A DNA stretch of 64,000 nucleotides from positions 142,917-206,916 of the forward strand of contig NZ_KB907254.1 in assembly GCF_000381905.1 (NCBI RefSeq). Reading direction: 5' to 3'. The DNA comes from Paenibacillus fonticola DSM 21315. GTDB lineage: Bacteria > Bacillota > Bacilli > Paenibacillales > Paenibacillaceae. The first letter of the stretch is position 1, and each line of letters begins with the position of its first letter. Below are positions 25,532-35,471 of this stretch, piece after piece. Made by a program: the position numbers and the translations under genes. A model generated the notes under the pieces. It worked only from the letters and a program-made list of their open reading frames with translations. It made no database searches and had not been told where the DNA came from.

Positions 25532-26548
25532 TTAATGGCGGGCAAGTGCAGCAATCCGATGGAAAGCGGGTTTGGGGCGATGCTGTTCATCAAACAGGAA
25601 TGGCCAGTTTTTGCGCCCCCGCACGGGAAAGTCGTTCAGCCACGTGTAGTCGTCCGCTGCTCCCCAGAAGGTGACGGACGTAATCACGTCCCTGTACTCC
25701 TTCAGCAATTTGAAGATCCCTTCATACCGCTCAGCCTGCAGCTCGAGCATTTCAGCCGAAGGCTCTGTCAAGTCCGTTCGTTCATCATCGAAACGGAACA
25801 TCGATAGATCCAGCTCGGTCAGCTGCAGTTGCAGACCGAGGCTGGCATATTTGTCTATTGCTGCACGCATGTCATCCAACGAAGGACCGTACAGATTCCA
25901 GTGTGCCTGAAGGCCGATGCCGTGAATAGGCACACCTTGATCCAGCAGCGACTTCACCAAAGTATAGATTTTGTCGCGCTTGCCCGGATTCGACTCGTTG
26001 TAATCGTTATAGAAGAGCGCGGCGTCTGGGTCGGCCTCATGCGCATATTCAAACGCCCGGGCAATGAACTCCGGTCCGGCGATATCCAGCCATTTGGACC
26101 GGCGCAGCAGTTCATCCCCTTCGTCCGCTATAACCTCATTGACCACATCCCAAGCGTAAATCCCGCCTTTATAACGGCCGGCCACCGTGTGGATATGTGA
26201 CTTCATTCTCTCGAGCAGGGTTGCCCGGTCGACAGCGTTCCCCTTCTTATCTTCAAACAGCCAGCCGCTCGACTGATTATGCCACACCAGGGTGTGTCCC
26301 CGCATCGCCATACCGTGCTTTTGGGCAAAAGCCGCTAGCCGATCCGCCTCTTCGAAGGTATAGACCCCCTCCTCCGGCTGCAAGCTGGCAAATTTCATTT
26401 CATTCTCGGCCGTAATACTGTTGAAATGATAGGCCAGCAGTTCCTCCTGCGACTGAATAGTCAGCGGGTTCACGGCAGCTCCGATCCGAAAATCATCGGC
26501 AAACATATCCTTCAACGCTGCTTCCGTACGCCTATGTTCCTTCGTCAA
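25532..26548 (-). CDS. Intracellular GH10 endo-1,4-beta-xylanase
   Basis: A 338-residue glycoside hydrolase family 10 barrel. The acid/base Glu lies in WDVVNEV and the nucleophile Glu in LQLTELDLS; RGHTLVWHNQ and TFWGAADDYTWL are further family signatures. There is no signal peptide and no carbohydrate-binding module, so it should act in the cytoplasm on imported short xylo-oligosaccharides or aldouronates. The start is TTG at 26548, eight bases after GGAGG; an earlier TTG at 26554 is too close. It is the last gene of the importer operon, the same setting as XynA2-type enzymes of Paenibacillus aldouronate clusters. Confidence 0.93.
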   Translation of the reverse strand: MTKEHRRTEAALKDMFADDFRIGAAVNPLTIQSQEELLAYHFNSITAENEMKFASLQPEEGVYTFEEADRLAAFAQKHGMAMRGHTLVWHNQSSGWLFEDKKGNAVDRATLLERMKSHIHTVAGRYKGGIYAWDVVNEVIADEGDELLRRSKWLDIAGPEFIARAFEYAHEADPDAALFYNDYNESNPGKRDKIYTLVKSLLDQGVPIHGIGLQAHWNLYGPSLDDMRAAIDKYASLGLQLQLTELDLSMFRFDDERTDLTEPSAEMLELQAERYEGIFKLLKEYRDVITSVTFWGAADDYTWLNDFPVRGRKNWPFLFDEQHRPKPAFHRIAALARH

Positions 26549-26665
26549 AACCAATTCCTCCTGACTGATTGATCATCCGATCCGAACCAGATATCTGTTT
26601 CCGTAAAATTCCATTATTTCTCAGCAACTCGCTATTCCTTAATGTTCCATATTCCTTAACTCCCG

Positions 26666-27625
26666 TTATTCCTTAACACTCCCTACATTGAGCCCGACGA
26701 CAAAGTATTTTTGCATGAACGGATACACCAGCAAAATAGGCACCGAAGCCACTACCGTTACGGCTGCACGGATGGACAGAGGCGTTACCATTTCCTTCGC
26801 TGATTCCTGGCTCATCCCTGCTCCTGCCGCTACCGCGGGGTTGTTGTTCGCATTCATACTGGAGGATAACAGCTTCATCAGCTCATATTGCAAAGTACTC
26901 AATTCCTGCCGGGAAGAGGTATAGATGAAAGCGTCAAACCAAGAGTTCCAGGCCCCTACAGCTACAAACAGGGCAATGGTGGCCAACACCGGCTTGCAGA
27001 GCGGGAAAATGATCTGCCAGAAAATTTTGAAATCACCGGCTCCATCGATCCTCGCCGACTCGACCAGGCTTTCGGAAATTGATCCGATATAGGTGCGGAT
27101 CACGATCATGTTAAACGCACTGATCATCGAAGGGATCACGTACACCCAGAACGTATTGATCAAGTGCAGGTCCTTCATCAGGAAGTAGCCCGGAATCAGA
27201 CCGGCGTTAAAGTACATCGTCAGGATAAAAATGAAGGTAATCGGCTTGCGGAACACATATTCCCGCCGGCTCAGCGTGTAAGCCAGCATCGTGGTCAGGA
27301 ACAAATTCAGCAAAGTCGACAGCACCGTTCTGGCCACCGAAATCAAAAATGCGTTATAGATCGTTCCCGAAACGAAAACCGCCTTGTAATTCTGCAAGGT
27401 GAATTCCCTTGGCCAAAGATACAATCCGCCACGGATCGTATCACTCCCTGCATTAAGAGATACGACGATCGTGTTCAGAAAGGGATACAAGGTGACGATG
27501 ACCAAGATGATCATAAATATCGTGTTGAATGTATGGAAAAAGACCGGCTCAATTCGTCCTTTTCGGATGCGTCTACTCACTGCGGCAGCAGATGCTGGCC
27601 TTGGGCTGGTGGATTGATTTACCAT
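26666..27625 (-). CDS. Carbohydrate ABC transporter permease, YtcP/LplC-like
   Basis: A 319-residue CUT1 permease with about six spans. The ATPase-coupling EAA loop reads ESARIDGAGDFKIFWQIIFP, and the C-terminal QKYFVVGLNVGSVKE is typical of this family. The ATG follows the LplB-like stop by two bases. No ATPase gene is in the operon; these transporters use a shared MsmX-type ATPase from elsewhere. It forms the membrane channel with the LplB-like protein for plant-cell-wall oligosaccharides. Confidence 0.92.
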   Translation of the reverse strand: MVNQSTSPRPASAAAVSRRIRKGRIEPVFFHTFNTIFMIILVIVTLYPFLNTIVVSLNAGSDTIRGGLYLWPREFTLQNYKAVFVSGTIYNAFLISVARTVLSTLLNLFLTTMLAYTLSRREYVFRKPITFIFILTMYFNAGLIPGYFLMKDLHLINTFWVYVIPSMISAFNMIVIRTYIGSISESLVESARIDGAGDFKIFWQIIFPLCKPVLATIALFVAVGAWNSWFDAFIYTSSRQELSTLQYELMKLLSSSMNANNNPAVAAGAGMSQESAKEMVTPLSIRAAVTVVASVPILLVYPFMQKYFVVGLNVGSVKE

Positions 27626-27627
27626 AA

Positions 27628-28587
27628 CTATAACAGCCTCTCTTCCCCTAGTCGTTTAGCGGTCCAGTTTGCGAAGAGCAGCATGGTTACGCTAACGACC
27701 GTTTTAAATATACCGGCAGCAGTGGCTAGAGAGTAATTGCCTTGCGCAATCCCATATTTCAGCACGAAAATGTCTATCGTTTGCGACCAGTCGACAACAA
27801 GACCGTTGCCAAGCAGATATTGAACTTCAAATCCCGCTTCGAGAATATGACCGATCGACATAATCAGTAAAATAATTATCGTTGGCTTTATCCCCGGCAA
27901 AGTGATATGGAACATTTTTCTATAGCGGCTTGCTCCATCAATATCTGCAGCTTCGTATAGTGCGGGATCGATCGCGGACATGGCGGCCAAGTAGATGATC
28001 GTATTCCAGCCGACCTCTTTCCACACATGGGAAGCACCGACAATACCCCAGAAGTATTTGCCTTCGCTGAGCCACTGAATCGGCTCTTTGATAACATTGA
28101 GCTTGAGCAGAATGTCATTGATTATGCCGTCTGAAGCAAGTGATGTCGCGACGATCCCGGTTACGATAATCCAGGACAAAAAGTGCGGAAGATAGGATAT
28201 CGTCTGTACGGTTCTTTTCCAAAATACTTTCTTGATTTCATTCAGCAATAAAGCCAATATAATCGCGGTCGTAAAGCCGAGAATCAAATTTATAACACTC
28301 ATCGCAAGTGTGTTTCGCAGCACCTGCAAGAAACTATCGTCTTTAAACAGAAATTCAAAATGCTTGAATCCTACCCATTTCTGATCGCCAAAACTGCGCG
28401 CCGGCTTGTAATCCTGAAAAGCCATTGACCATCCCCAAATCGGAACATAGGCAAACAAAACGATGTAAGCCAGCAGAGGCACTGACATGTAAATCAGCTG
28501 ACTCTGATCTTTGATGAGGGACCAAGTAATCTTCTTTCCTTTTTTGGACTTCCGGACGGTACGATTTTTTGTTAAGGTCTCATCCAT
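27628..28587 (-). CDS. Carbohydrate ABC transporter permease, LplB-like
   Basis: A 319-residue CUT1 permease. The EAA loop reads EAADIDGASRYRKMFHITLP and the first periplasmic segment FAYVPIWGWSMAFQDYKP is characteristic of LplB/YteP permeases. The ATG at 28587 is chosen because GGGGAG precedes it by seven bases; an upstream TTG lies in that site. It is the partner of the YtcP-like permease. Confidence 0.92.
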   Translation of the reverse strand: MDETLTKNRTVRKSKKGKKITWSLIKDQSQLIYMSVPLLAYIVLFAYVPIWGWSMAFQDYKPARSFGDQKWVGFKHFEFLFKDDSFLQVLRNTLAMSVINLILGFTTAIILALLLNEIKKVFWKRTVQTISYLPHFLSWIIVTGIVATSLASDGIINDILLKLNVIKEPIQWLSEGKYFWGIVGASHVWKEVGWNTIIYLAAMSAIDPALYEAADIDGASRYRKMFHITLPGIKPTIIILLIMSIGHILEAGFEVQYLLGNGLVVDWSQTIDIFVLKYGIAQGNYSLATAAGIFKTVVSVTMLLFANWTAKRLGEERLL

Positions 28588-28668
28588 AAGTTGTTGTCTC
28601 CCCAAGCCTATTATTCCGGAAGGCGGAGACTAGGCATGTCTGCCACCCTCCGGTTTAACGCCAATGCC

Positions 28669-30360
28669 TTATTTCACTGTCCAGGAATCTCTTCTCCATT
28701 GCAGCACTTCATTGATCCGGTCTTCGTACGCTTTGATGTTGAGCTTCCCGATTTCGGATACGTATTCGTTCCATACTTTGTCAAAATCGGCCGGTTTGGC
28801 TAGGATGGCTTTCGGCAAGTATTTGGTAGACAATTCATTTTGCTTCGTATTTACAATTTTCGCTTCCGATCCATCAACTAAGTCTACGGACCAAGCTGGA
28901 TAAGTAATGTCATTCTCCGGTGCCTCACTAAAGAAATCAACGGGGCTGTCAAAGCCGTAAGCTTCAAGGAACTGCCTATCATACGGTTTCAACCCAGCCT
29001 TGAATTCTTCAGGTTGAGCGGCTGCATCCGTGGAGTTCCCATCGGAGAAGAAACCTTCCATTTTCGGTGCAAATTTAACCCATGCATCCGCTTTGTTGCC
29101 CAATTTCCAGGTGCCGTCATTAAAATTATCGCGCTGCTCTTGCGTTTTCATGAAGCGGCCTTCCTCATTGACATAGTAGTCCTCGTCTGGAATTCCCCAA
29201 AGGAGAATTTTCTGCCAATCCTCTTCTATCAAGCGATCCATTAACTTAATAATCTTGACAGGATCCTTCGCGTTAACACTGATGCCAAAACCGTTGTTGA
29301 GGTTCAGTGCCGGACGATCCTTATAGTGATCTCTTATGCTTGCATCGTATACGAGAGGAAGACCGATATAAGTTCTGTCGAGCCTCTCCTGTGTAATCAA
29401 AGACTCCTCAGCTGTTTGGAAATTCCAATGCTGGTCAAACATGCCGAGAACGGCGCCGCTTGAAATTTTGGCCATATACTGGTCGTAGTTTTGCGTAAAT
29501 GCCTCTTTATCGACTAATCCAGCCGCATTCATTTCATTCAGCTTCTGATAGTACCGTTTCGCGTAATCCTTATCGGCAAAAATCTCTGCTTTGCCGTCTT
29601 TTACAACGACGCCGCCGTCATTCGGATGACCGATCAAATGCTGCGGAGCGTTGAATAATCCCCAGTTTCTCCAGTCATAGTTTAGAATCTCGAAACCAAT
29701 GGTCGGGGTTCCGTCGATCGTTGGGTATTTCTCCTTGTACTTAGCGATCAAATCAAAGTATTCATCCAGCGTTTTGACTTGAGGATAACCTGCATCCTCC
29801 AATACCGCCTTTTGGATCCAGAAGGCCGGTCCTGCATACCAGTTGCTGGCAGGGTCACCGTTTAAAACGCCATAGTTCGGAAGAATATAAATATGACCGT
29901 CATTTGGATCCTTCATCATATTCCAGTATCTTTCATAATGTTTTTTCAAGTTTGGAGCGTGTTCCTCAATCAAATCCTCTAGTGGGATATAAGCCCCGGC
30001 TGTAGTCAGCTTTGTATTTCCCGTCATTAGATCAGGATAGTCCGAGCCTGCAATCATAACGCCCAACTTCTGATCAATGTCACCCGCCAAAAATTCAAAT
30101 TTAAAGGAAGCACCGGTCTCTTCTTTAATCATCTTGTATATCTTGTTGTCTGGTGTTGGCTGTTGACCTGCTTCCCCGATGAAGACACTGATTTCAAATG
30201 GTTCTGCCTTACTGTCATTGTTCCCAGTCGCTGTCTGTTCAGGAGTGTTTTTGTTACCGTTGGATTTAGCGTCCCCGCCGCTGCACCCGGCAAGAATGAT
30301 ACTGAACGACAATAACAACATCGTACCCAGCCGGAGCAAGGATTTAGACTTAACCCCCAT
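28669..30360 (-). CDS. Oligosaccharide-binding lipoprotein, LplA-like
   Basis: A 563-residue extracellular solute-binding protein, the large type that goes with LplB/YtcP permeases. A signal peptide with lipobox LAGC and a Gly/Asn/Lys-rich tether lead into the domain (EISVFIGEAGQQPTPDNKIY). The Trp-rich segments (ILNYDWRNWGLFNAPQHL, LLWGIPDEDYYV) could stack on sugars. The ATG at 30360 has GGAGG upstream. A near-consensus cre site lies upstream. By synteny the ligand is probably xylo-oligosaccharide or methylglucurono-xylotriose, but this is inferred. Confidence 0.9.
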   Translation of the reverse strand: MGVKSKSLLRLGTMLLLSFSIILAGCSGGDAKSNGNKNTPEQTATGNNDSKAEPFEISVFIGEAGQQPTPDNKIYKMIKEETGASFKFEFLAGDIDQKLGVMIAGSDYPDLMTGNTKLTTAGAYIPLEDLIEEHAPNLKKHYERYWNMMKDPNDGHIYILPNYGVLNGDPASNWYAGPAFWIQKAVLEDAGYPQVKTLDEYFDLIAKYKEKYPTIDGTPTIGFEILNYDWRNWGLFNAPQHLIGHPNDGGVVVKDGKAEIFADKDYAKRYYQKLNEMNAAGLVDKEAFTQNYDQYMAKISSGAVLGMFDQHWNFQTAEESLITQERLDRTYIGLPLVYDASIRDHYKDRPALNLNNGFGISVNAKDPVKIIKLMDRLIEEDWQKILLWGIPDEDYYVNEEGRFMKTQEQRDNFNDGTWKLGNKADAWVKFAPKMEGFFSDGNSTDAAAQPEEFKAGLKPYDRQFLEAYGFDSPVDFFSEAPENDITYPAWSVDLVDGSEAKIVNTKQNELSTKYLPKAILAKPADFDKVWNEYVSEIGKLNIKAYEDRINEVLQWRRDSWTVK

Positions 30361-30387
30361 TGTATAAGCACCTCCGTCAATATTTGT

Positions 30388-30426
30388 AGTTACATAAGCC
30401 TTTTTTGTAAGCCCTTTCATGTAACT
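30388..30426 (-). promoter_or_regulatory. cre-like site inside an inverted repeat, xylo-oligosaccharide operon
   Basis: On the minus strand TGAAAGGGCTTACA (30406-30419) matches the CcpA consensus TGWNANCGNTNWCA at 13 of 14 positions; the central C is G. It is enclosed by an 8-bp inverted repeat ATGTAACT/AGTTACAT (30388-30395 and 30419-30426). It precedes the binding-protein gene, implying glucose repression. Confidence 0.55.
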
Positions 30427-30493
30427 TATCTTTATTTTAGAAGCGCCGACAGAACCGAACTATAACGTTATTAAAGGATTAACCCAAAAAATA

Positions 30494-32050
30494 TTAGAAC
30501 ATGGTGTTCTTGTATTCGTTGGGCGACATCCGCATCCGAGCCTCGAATTGCTTAAAAAACTGGCCATAGTGACTGTAGCCGACAAGCTCGGCAATTTCGC
30601 TGTTCTTCAATTGGCTCTGTCCAAGCAAGCGCACCGCTTCCTCAATCCGCAGATTGTGTATGAGCTCATTAAAGCTGATACCGTTTTTTCGCAGCAGCAG
30701 CTGGCCCAAATACGCCGGATGCATGTAGAACATTTCGCCTAGTTTTTTCAGGGTGAGGCGCTCGCGGTAATGCTCGAGAATATAATCGTTAATTTTGTGC
30801 ACCATCCCCTGCGATTTCCTGGACTGCTCCTGCAGAAGCAGTTCGATGCCTTCCGTACCACAGGATCGAAGCAGGTCCATCAGATCGCTCAAAATAAATA
30901 CAGAATCCGATAAACCGGGAAGCTCATATTTTTCAAACAACAGCTTGGCCTTCGTCTCACCCGTCTCTTTGAAATACTCCATTATGATGCACATCATATG
31001 AATGACAACCTTCTTGACGATTTCCGGGGCGACGAGCAACTCCCGAAAACTGCGAGCTGCCGAGTCTACCGCCTCTCGATAGGCCGCCTGATCCAGAAGC
31101 GTAAACGCACCGATGATTCCCTCGACCGCCGCCAGTTGATCATAGCGGTAATTCAAAGACTGTTTTGCAGTCTGTTCGTAACGGTAAATACGATCATACG
31201 CTGTATCATAAAATTTGTGCATTATCGCTTCCCTTGCGGTCTGATAGCTGTGTCCGATCTGCAGCAAGTCATCCGTGCCCTCGCCGATCGCCATAAATAC
31301 CCGCTGCCCGGCATACAGCCGCGCGAGCTCCTCAAGTATCCGGCATGAATCCCGCTCTCCTCCCTCGCCGGGGAAATCGCCGTATACGATACCGAAGCGG
31401 TTCATATCCAAATCGATCAAGTACATCGCTTCTTCCTCGTACAGCAGGGCGGCTGCTTTGCCGCGCAAGTCAGCGAACGAGGCCTCCTCCGTCTGCACAA
31501 GACAAAAATTCCATTTATCCCGGACCTGGGATAACCGGTCCAAAACCGTGTTCTCCCGCTGTGGCTCAACCCGCCTTTGGCCCGGTAATTCCACCTGCAA
31601 GAGCTCCTTCAGCTGGGAGACGATTTCTTCATACAAAGCGATTTGCGTCATGCCTTGTTTCTCTTTCTCCTGCACCAGCTCCTCATGAATTTCGGCCAGT
31701 TCCTCCTCAGCTTCACCGGAAATGATCGGCTTCAACAAATAGTGGCTAACGCCGAAGCGCAGCGCCTTCTGGGCATATTCAAACTCGCTGTACCCGCTGA
31801 TAATGACAAAGCGGACATCGCTCGATTGCTCCGCCTGCCAGGCCGCGATCATTTCCAGCCCGTTCATGAGCGGCATATTGACGTCTGTCACTACCAAATC
31901 TGGCTCCAGCTCCTTGATCAGCTGCAAGCCTTCGACGCCGTTGCTCCCCGTTCCGCACACCTCAAACCCGATGCTCCGCCAGTCGACCCACAACTGCATC
32001 CCTTCCAGTGCGCCGGGCTCATCGTCAATCAAGAGTACTTTGAACGTCAT
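30494..32050 (-). CDS. YesN-like response regulator with AraC DNA-binding domain
   Basis: A 518-residue regulator. The receiver domain (about 1-125) has the acidic pocket LLIDDEP, phospho-acceptor in VVTDVNMPLM, and KPI near residue 110. A middle region of about 270 residues has no known motif. The C-terminal AraC domain (about 415-518) ends in MRMSPNEYKNTMF with the helix-turn-helix KNSEIAELVGYSHYGQFFKQF. The start overlaps the kinase stop by four bases. It lies directly upstream of the importer operon and is the obvious activator of it. Confidence 0.93.
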   Translation of the reverse strand: MTFKVLLIDDEPGALEGMQLWVDWRSIGFEVCGTGSNGVEGLQLIKELEPDLVVTDVNMPLMNGLEMIAAWQAEQSSDVRFVIISGYSEFEYAQKALRFGVSHYLLKPIISGEAEEELAEIHEELVQEKEKQGMTQIALYEEIVSQLKELLQVELPGQRRVEPQRENTVLDRLSQVRDKWNFCLVQTEEASFADLRGKAAALLYEEEAMYLIDLDMNRFGIVYGDFPGEGGERDSCRILEELARLYAGQRVFMAIGEGTDDLLQIGHSYQTAREAIMHKFYDTAYDRIYRYEQTAKQSLNYRYDQLAAVEGIIGAFTLLDQAAYREAVDSAARSFRELLVAPEIVKKVVIHMMCIIMEYFKETGETKAKLLFEKYELPGLSDSVFILSDLMDLLRSCGTEGIELLLQEQSRKSQGMVHKINDYILEHYRERLTLKKLGEMFYMHPAYLGQLLLRKNGISFNELIHNLRIEEAVRLLGQSQLKNSEIAELVGYSHYGQFFKQFEARMRMSPNEYKNTMF

Positions 32051-33870
32051 CGTTTCTCTTCTCCTCCTAGCTTAGATGTGTGATCAAGAAGCCTAAGCGG
32101 AATCTCATAGCTGATCTCGGTCCCTTTCCCGGGCCGGCTGACGATATCGAAGCGTACCTGGTCGTCATAGTACAGCTCCAGCCTGCGGTACACGTTGCGG
32201 ATCCCGATGCTCGTTCCCGTAGAATTCTCATTGCGGACGGCAAGAATGACCTCCCGAAGCTTGGCGGCCTCCATGCCCTTCCCGTTATCCGTAATGACGA
32301 TGCAAAGGCGGGCCTCCCTCACCGCGGCGCTAATCCGGACGATTCCAAGCCCGTCAATCATCTGAATGCCATGCTTGCAGGCATTTTCGACCAGCGGCTG
32401 AATGCTCATCTTCGGAATTTTATATTGGAGCGCCTCCTCCTCGATCTCGAACCGGTAGTCGAATTTTTCCCGGAAGCGGAATTTCTCGATTTTCAAATAC
32501 ATCTCAATGAACATCAGCTCTTCCTCAAGGGATACAACGTCCTCTGTCCAGCTAAGCAGCCTGCGCAGCAGCTTGGATAAGCTCTTGATAATATCGGTCA
32601 CGTCCGAATAGTTGTTCTTCGTGCATACGACCAAAATCGCGTTCAGCGTATTGAACAGAAAATGGGGATTCATCTGGCTCTGCATAAAGTTCAACTCTGC
32701 GCGGACGCGCTCCATCTCCAGATTTTTCTTCTGAATCTCCAGCTTATAAACGTTGTTGATCAAGGAGTTGATCTTGGCGGTCATCCGGTTGAAATTGCGG
32801 ATCAAGCCGCCGATTTCATCGCGTCCCTCATCGATTTGGATCAGGTCGAATTTCTCGTTTGACACTTTCTGCATATGCCGGGATAACCGCTTAACCCGGT
32901 AGTTGTAGGATCTTAGCATAACGTAAATAAACAATGACGCCGCGAGGGTTACAGCGGCGGCCATCACGCCTACGAACACTCGCATTTCAAGCATCGCCTT
33001 CGTAATCCGCGTGCCTTCCGCGAGCCCGATCAGCCGCCAACCCTTCACATATTTGGCCGTACCGATTGATAGGATATATACATCCTCACTCTTATACTTC
33101 GCTGGCAGTTTAAATACGGGGTACGGATCCGTGCTGCCTCTTTGGTAACCGCTGTCTGACGACATAATGATCTGGTTATGCTCATTGACCAAATAGAGGT
33201 TCAAGTAATCCTGCTCCCGTACGATCACATCATAAATTTTACTTAGATCAATATCGATCCTAAGCAGCTTATCGTAAGAATTGTACTGATCGATGGAATC
33301 CATTTTCTCAATCACGCTTAAATAAGGAGCCATTAAGGCTTTATCACTGCTATCTGCGGCCTGATACGCCGAAACAAGCACGCGCTCGTTCGACTCTTTC
33401 CACAGCTTATACCAACCGTTGCTTTTCACTTCATCGTTAATGATCTGATAGTTGCCTCCGTTCACGATGGACTGATTATCCGTAAAAATGGTGATATGCT
33501 GAATTTGGTTATTTACCGGCATGTAGCTAGTTACCCGGTGGCGGAGCTGCTCATCGAATGCGACATAGAAATCCAATTGATCTTCGTATACCCGGTCCAG
33601 CATCTCATACAGCGTTTTGTCCCGGCTTAAGGCATGGCTGACCGCGATGCCGCCATCAATATAATCATGGATGTCCTTCCTGGCCCGTTCTAACGAAATC
33701 TCCAAGTTCTGCTCCTCTCTCGATGTGATCAAATGGGACATGCGATCCATAAATAATAAGTTCGTAAGGATGATCGGAAGCAGCACGCCGATTAAAAAAA
33801 TGAGAAAAAACTTATAGTTTAACGAAATATCATTCACGACTTTTCCAAGCTTCCATTTTCTTTTAGCCAT
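32047..33870 (-). CDS. YesM-like sensor histidine kinase
   Basis: A 607-residue membrane kinase. One span near the N-terminus, an extracellular sensor of about 250 residues (Cache-like fold inferred), a second span, HAMP, then the phosphoacceptor in FMQSQMNPHFLFNTLNAI and the ATP-binding GIGIRNVYRRLELYY. It probably senses an extracellular sugar, perhaps through the binding protein. The ATG at 33870 overlaps the upstream regulator gene and has CAGGAGG before it. It is bracketed by two YesN-type regulators, which is unusual for a single kinase. Confidence 0.93.
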   Translation of the reverse strand: MAKRKWKLGKVVNDISLNYKFFLIFLIGVLLPIILTNLLFMDRMSHLITSREEQNLEISLERARKDIHDYIDGGIAVSHALSRDKTLYEMLDRVYEDQLDFYVAFDEQLRHRVTSYMPVNNQIQHITIFTDNQSIVNGGNYQIINDEVKSNGWYKLWKESNERVLVSAYQAADSSDKALMAPYLSVIEKMDSIDQYNSYDKLLRIDIDLSKIYDVIVREQDYLNLYLVNEHNQIIMSSDSGYQRGSTDPYPVFKLPAKYKSEDVYILSIGTAKYVKGWRLIGLAEGTRITKAMLEMRVFVGVMAAAVTLAASLFIYVMLRSYNYRVKRLSRHMQKVSNEKFDLIQIDEGRDEIGGLIRNFNRMTAKINSLINNVYKLEIQKKNLEMERVRAELNFMQSQMNPHFLFNTLNAILVVCTKNNYSDVTDIIKSLSKLLRRLLSWTEDVVSLEEELMFIEMYLKIEKFRFREKFDYRFEIEEEALQYKIPKMSIQPLVENACKHGIQMIDGLGIVRISAAVREARLCIVITDNGKGMEAAKLREVILAVRNENSTGTSIGIRNVYRRLELYYDDQVRFDIVSRPGKGTEISYEIPLRLLDHTSKLGGEEKR

Positions 33871-35431
33871 CCGTGACTCCTCCTGGCTCATTAGCCGGGT
33901 TTATCCCTGCATCCTGTTTGTATGCCGAGGGCAGCACGCCGGTGCTTTGCTTGAATTTATGAATAAAATAGTCCGTATTCGGGTAGCCGACTTGTACGGC
34001 AATATCGGAAATTTTCGTCTGCGTCCGTTTCAGCAGCCGTTTAGCTTCTTCAATCCGCCTATCGTTCAAATACGTGTTAAACGATTTGCCTGTATTTTTC
34101 TTGAACAGCTGTCCTAAATAAGTCGCGTTCATATGAAATTGCCTGGCCAGCTCTTTAAGCTGCAATTTGCCCCGGAACTCCCGGTCCACATACTGAATGA
34201 CATGGAAGATCGTATTCCCTTCATTTTCCTGACGAAGCTGGCGCAAGCAAACCGCCGCCTGCACGCTTAGGTGGAGCACATAATTTTTCATTGTTACATA
34301 GTCCGCGATGTCGCCTAAAGAACCATATGCTTGCTGCAGCTTTTTCATTAACGTATCCGGCTCTCCGTTCATTTCCGCAATCCGCTGGCAGATCATTAAT
34401 TCCAGATTCACCACATAAGCTCTGGCCGTTTCAATACGGTACGGATGACTTGCAAAAGAAGCGAAGAACTCTTGTACACTAGCCCTGATGTTCTCCGCAT
34501 TTCCTTCTGCAACCCTATTGAACAGTACATCGAATTTCTCTCTGTGCTGCACCTCTCTTGTTCCTGCGGCCGGATAGCCGCAATAGTAAAATACCCCGCT
34601 TCTTCCCTGACCCTGTTTCGCGCTAATGATCTCGGCTGCCTGCCGGTACAGCTTACTGATGGAGCGAATCCCGCCCATTTGACTGCTAACGGCTATCAAT
34701 ACAGGCTGCTCCGCGCGAGCAGGCAGCTGCTTGTATAATTCCATTGCGGCTTCCTCTGCCATGTCATCCAGGCTAGCCTCTAACTGAATGAGCAGCCCCG
34801 TCCGTCCAGCGTTGTCACGAAAAGTATGAACAGCTTCCTGAGCAAAGTGCGCGGCCGTCCAAGCCTTCAAGTCGACCGCCATGTCGGGCGCTTCAATGAG
34901 CAGGCATTGCAATTGGGCGTTGTCCCGCAAGTGCAGGGATTTTACGGCCTGATGCTCCAAGATAGGGTTGGATTCGCCTTGAATCAGGCGGTTAACGACA
35001 TGGTTGACGACGAGGCCCTGCTGCTTCACCTCGCTTTGCTCCGCCGCTATTTCGTCTGAGATGTTTGTATTCAGCTTAATCAGCAAATTGTTTATATCTT
35101 CATCATCGATTGGCTTCAGCAAATATTCGGCTACCTTTTGCCGCATCGCTGTACGAGCGTAACTGAAGTCATCGTAGCCGCTTAACACAACAAATTTGGG
35201 AGGCTTCGGCAGCAGCTGATTACATTGCTCAATCAGATCCAGGCCGCTTAGCACCGGCATATGAATGTCCGTAAAGACCAGCTCCGGCTGACAATCCCGG
35301 ATGATCCGGAACGCTTCGCTGCCATTAAGCGCCTCTCCGCAAATTTGGAATCCGTACTTCTCCCAAGCTATCATCGTTCGCAGCCCTTCCAAAACGAGTG
35401 GTTCATCATCAACCAGCAAAACATTCCACAT
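33863..35431 (-). CDS. YesN-like response regulator with AraC domain (first of operon)
   Basis: A 522-residue regulator from the chosen start. Receiver domain: VLLVDDEPLVLEGLRTM, phospho-acceptor in VFTDIHMPVLSG, KPIDDED. C-terminal AraC domain: KLQLKELARQFHMNATYLG and TKISDIAVQVGYPNTDYFIHK. The longer upstream frame (to 35578) does not look coding and has no ribosome binding site; ATG 35431 has GGGGGCGG. A cre-like site lies just upstream. It begins a three-gene regulatory operon (regulator, kinase, regulator). One may control the importer and the other some other xylan genes. Confidence 0.92.
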   Translation of the reverse strand: MWNVLLVDDEPLVLEGLRTMIAWEKYGFQICGEALNGSEAFRIIRDCQPELVFTDIHMPVLSGLDLIEQCNQLLPKPPKFVVLSGYDDFSYARTAMRQKVAEYLLKPIDDEDINNLLIKLNTNISDEIAAEQSEVKQQGLVVNHVVNRLIQGESNPILEHQAVKSLHLRDNAQLQCLLIEAPDMAVDLKAWTAAHFAQEAVHTFRDNAGRTGLLIQLEASLDDMAEEAAMELYKQLPARAEQPVLIAVSSQMGGIRSISKLYRQAAEIISAKQGQGRSGVFYYCGYPAAGTREVQHREKFDVLFNRVAEGNAENIRASVQEFFASFASHPYRIETARAYVVNLELMICQRIAEMNGEPDTLMKKLQQAYGSLGDIADYVTMKNYVLHLSVQAAVCLRQLRQENEGNTIFHVIQYVDREFRGKLQLKELARQFHMNATYLGQLFKKNTGKSFNTYLNDRRIEEAKRLLKRTQTKISDIAVQVGYPNTDYFIHKFKQSTGVLPSAYKQDAGINPANEPGGVTDG

Positions 35432-35457
35432 GCGATCCGCCCCCAATTCATCATATT

Positions 35458-35471
35458 TGAAAGCGCATTCA
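35458..35471 (-). promoter_or_regulatory. cre-like site upstream of the YesN-YesM-YesN operon
   Basis: TGAAAGCGCATTCA matches the CcpA consensus at 13 of 14 positions and lies 27 bases before the start codon, where CcpA would act as a roadblock. Confidence 0.5.
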
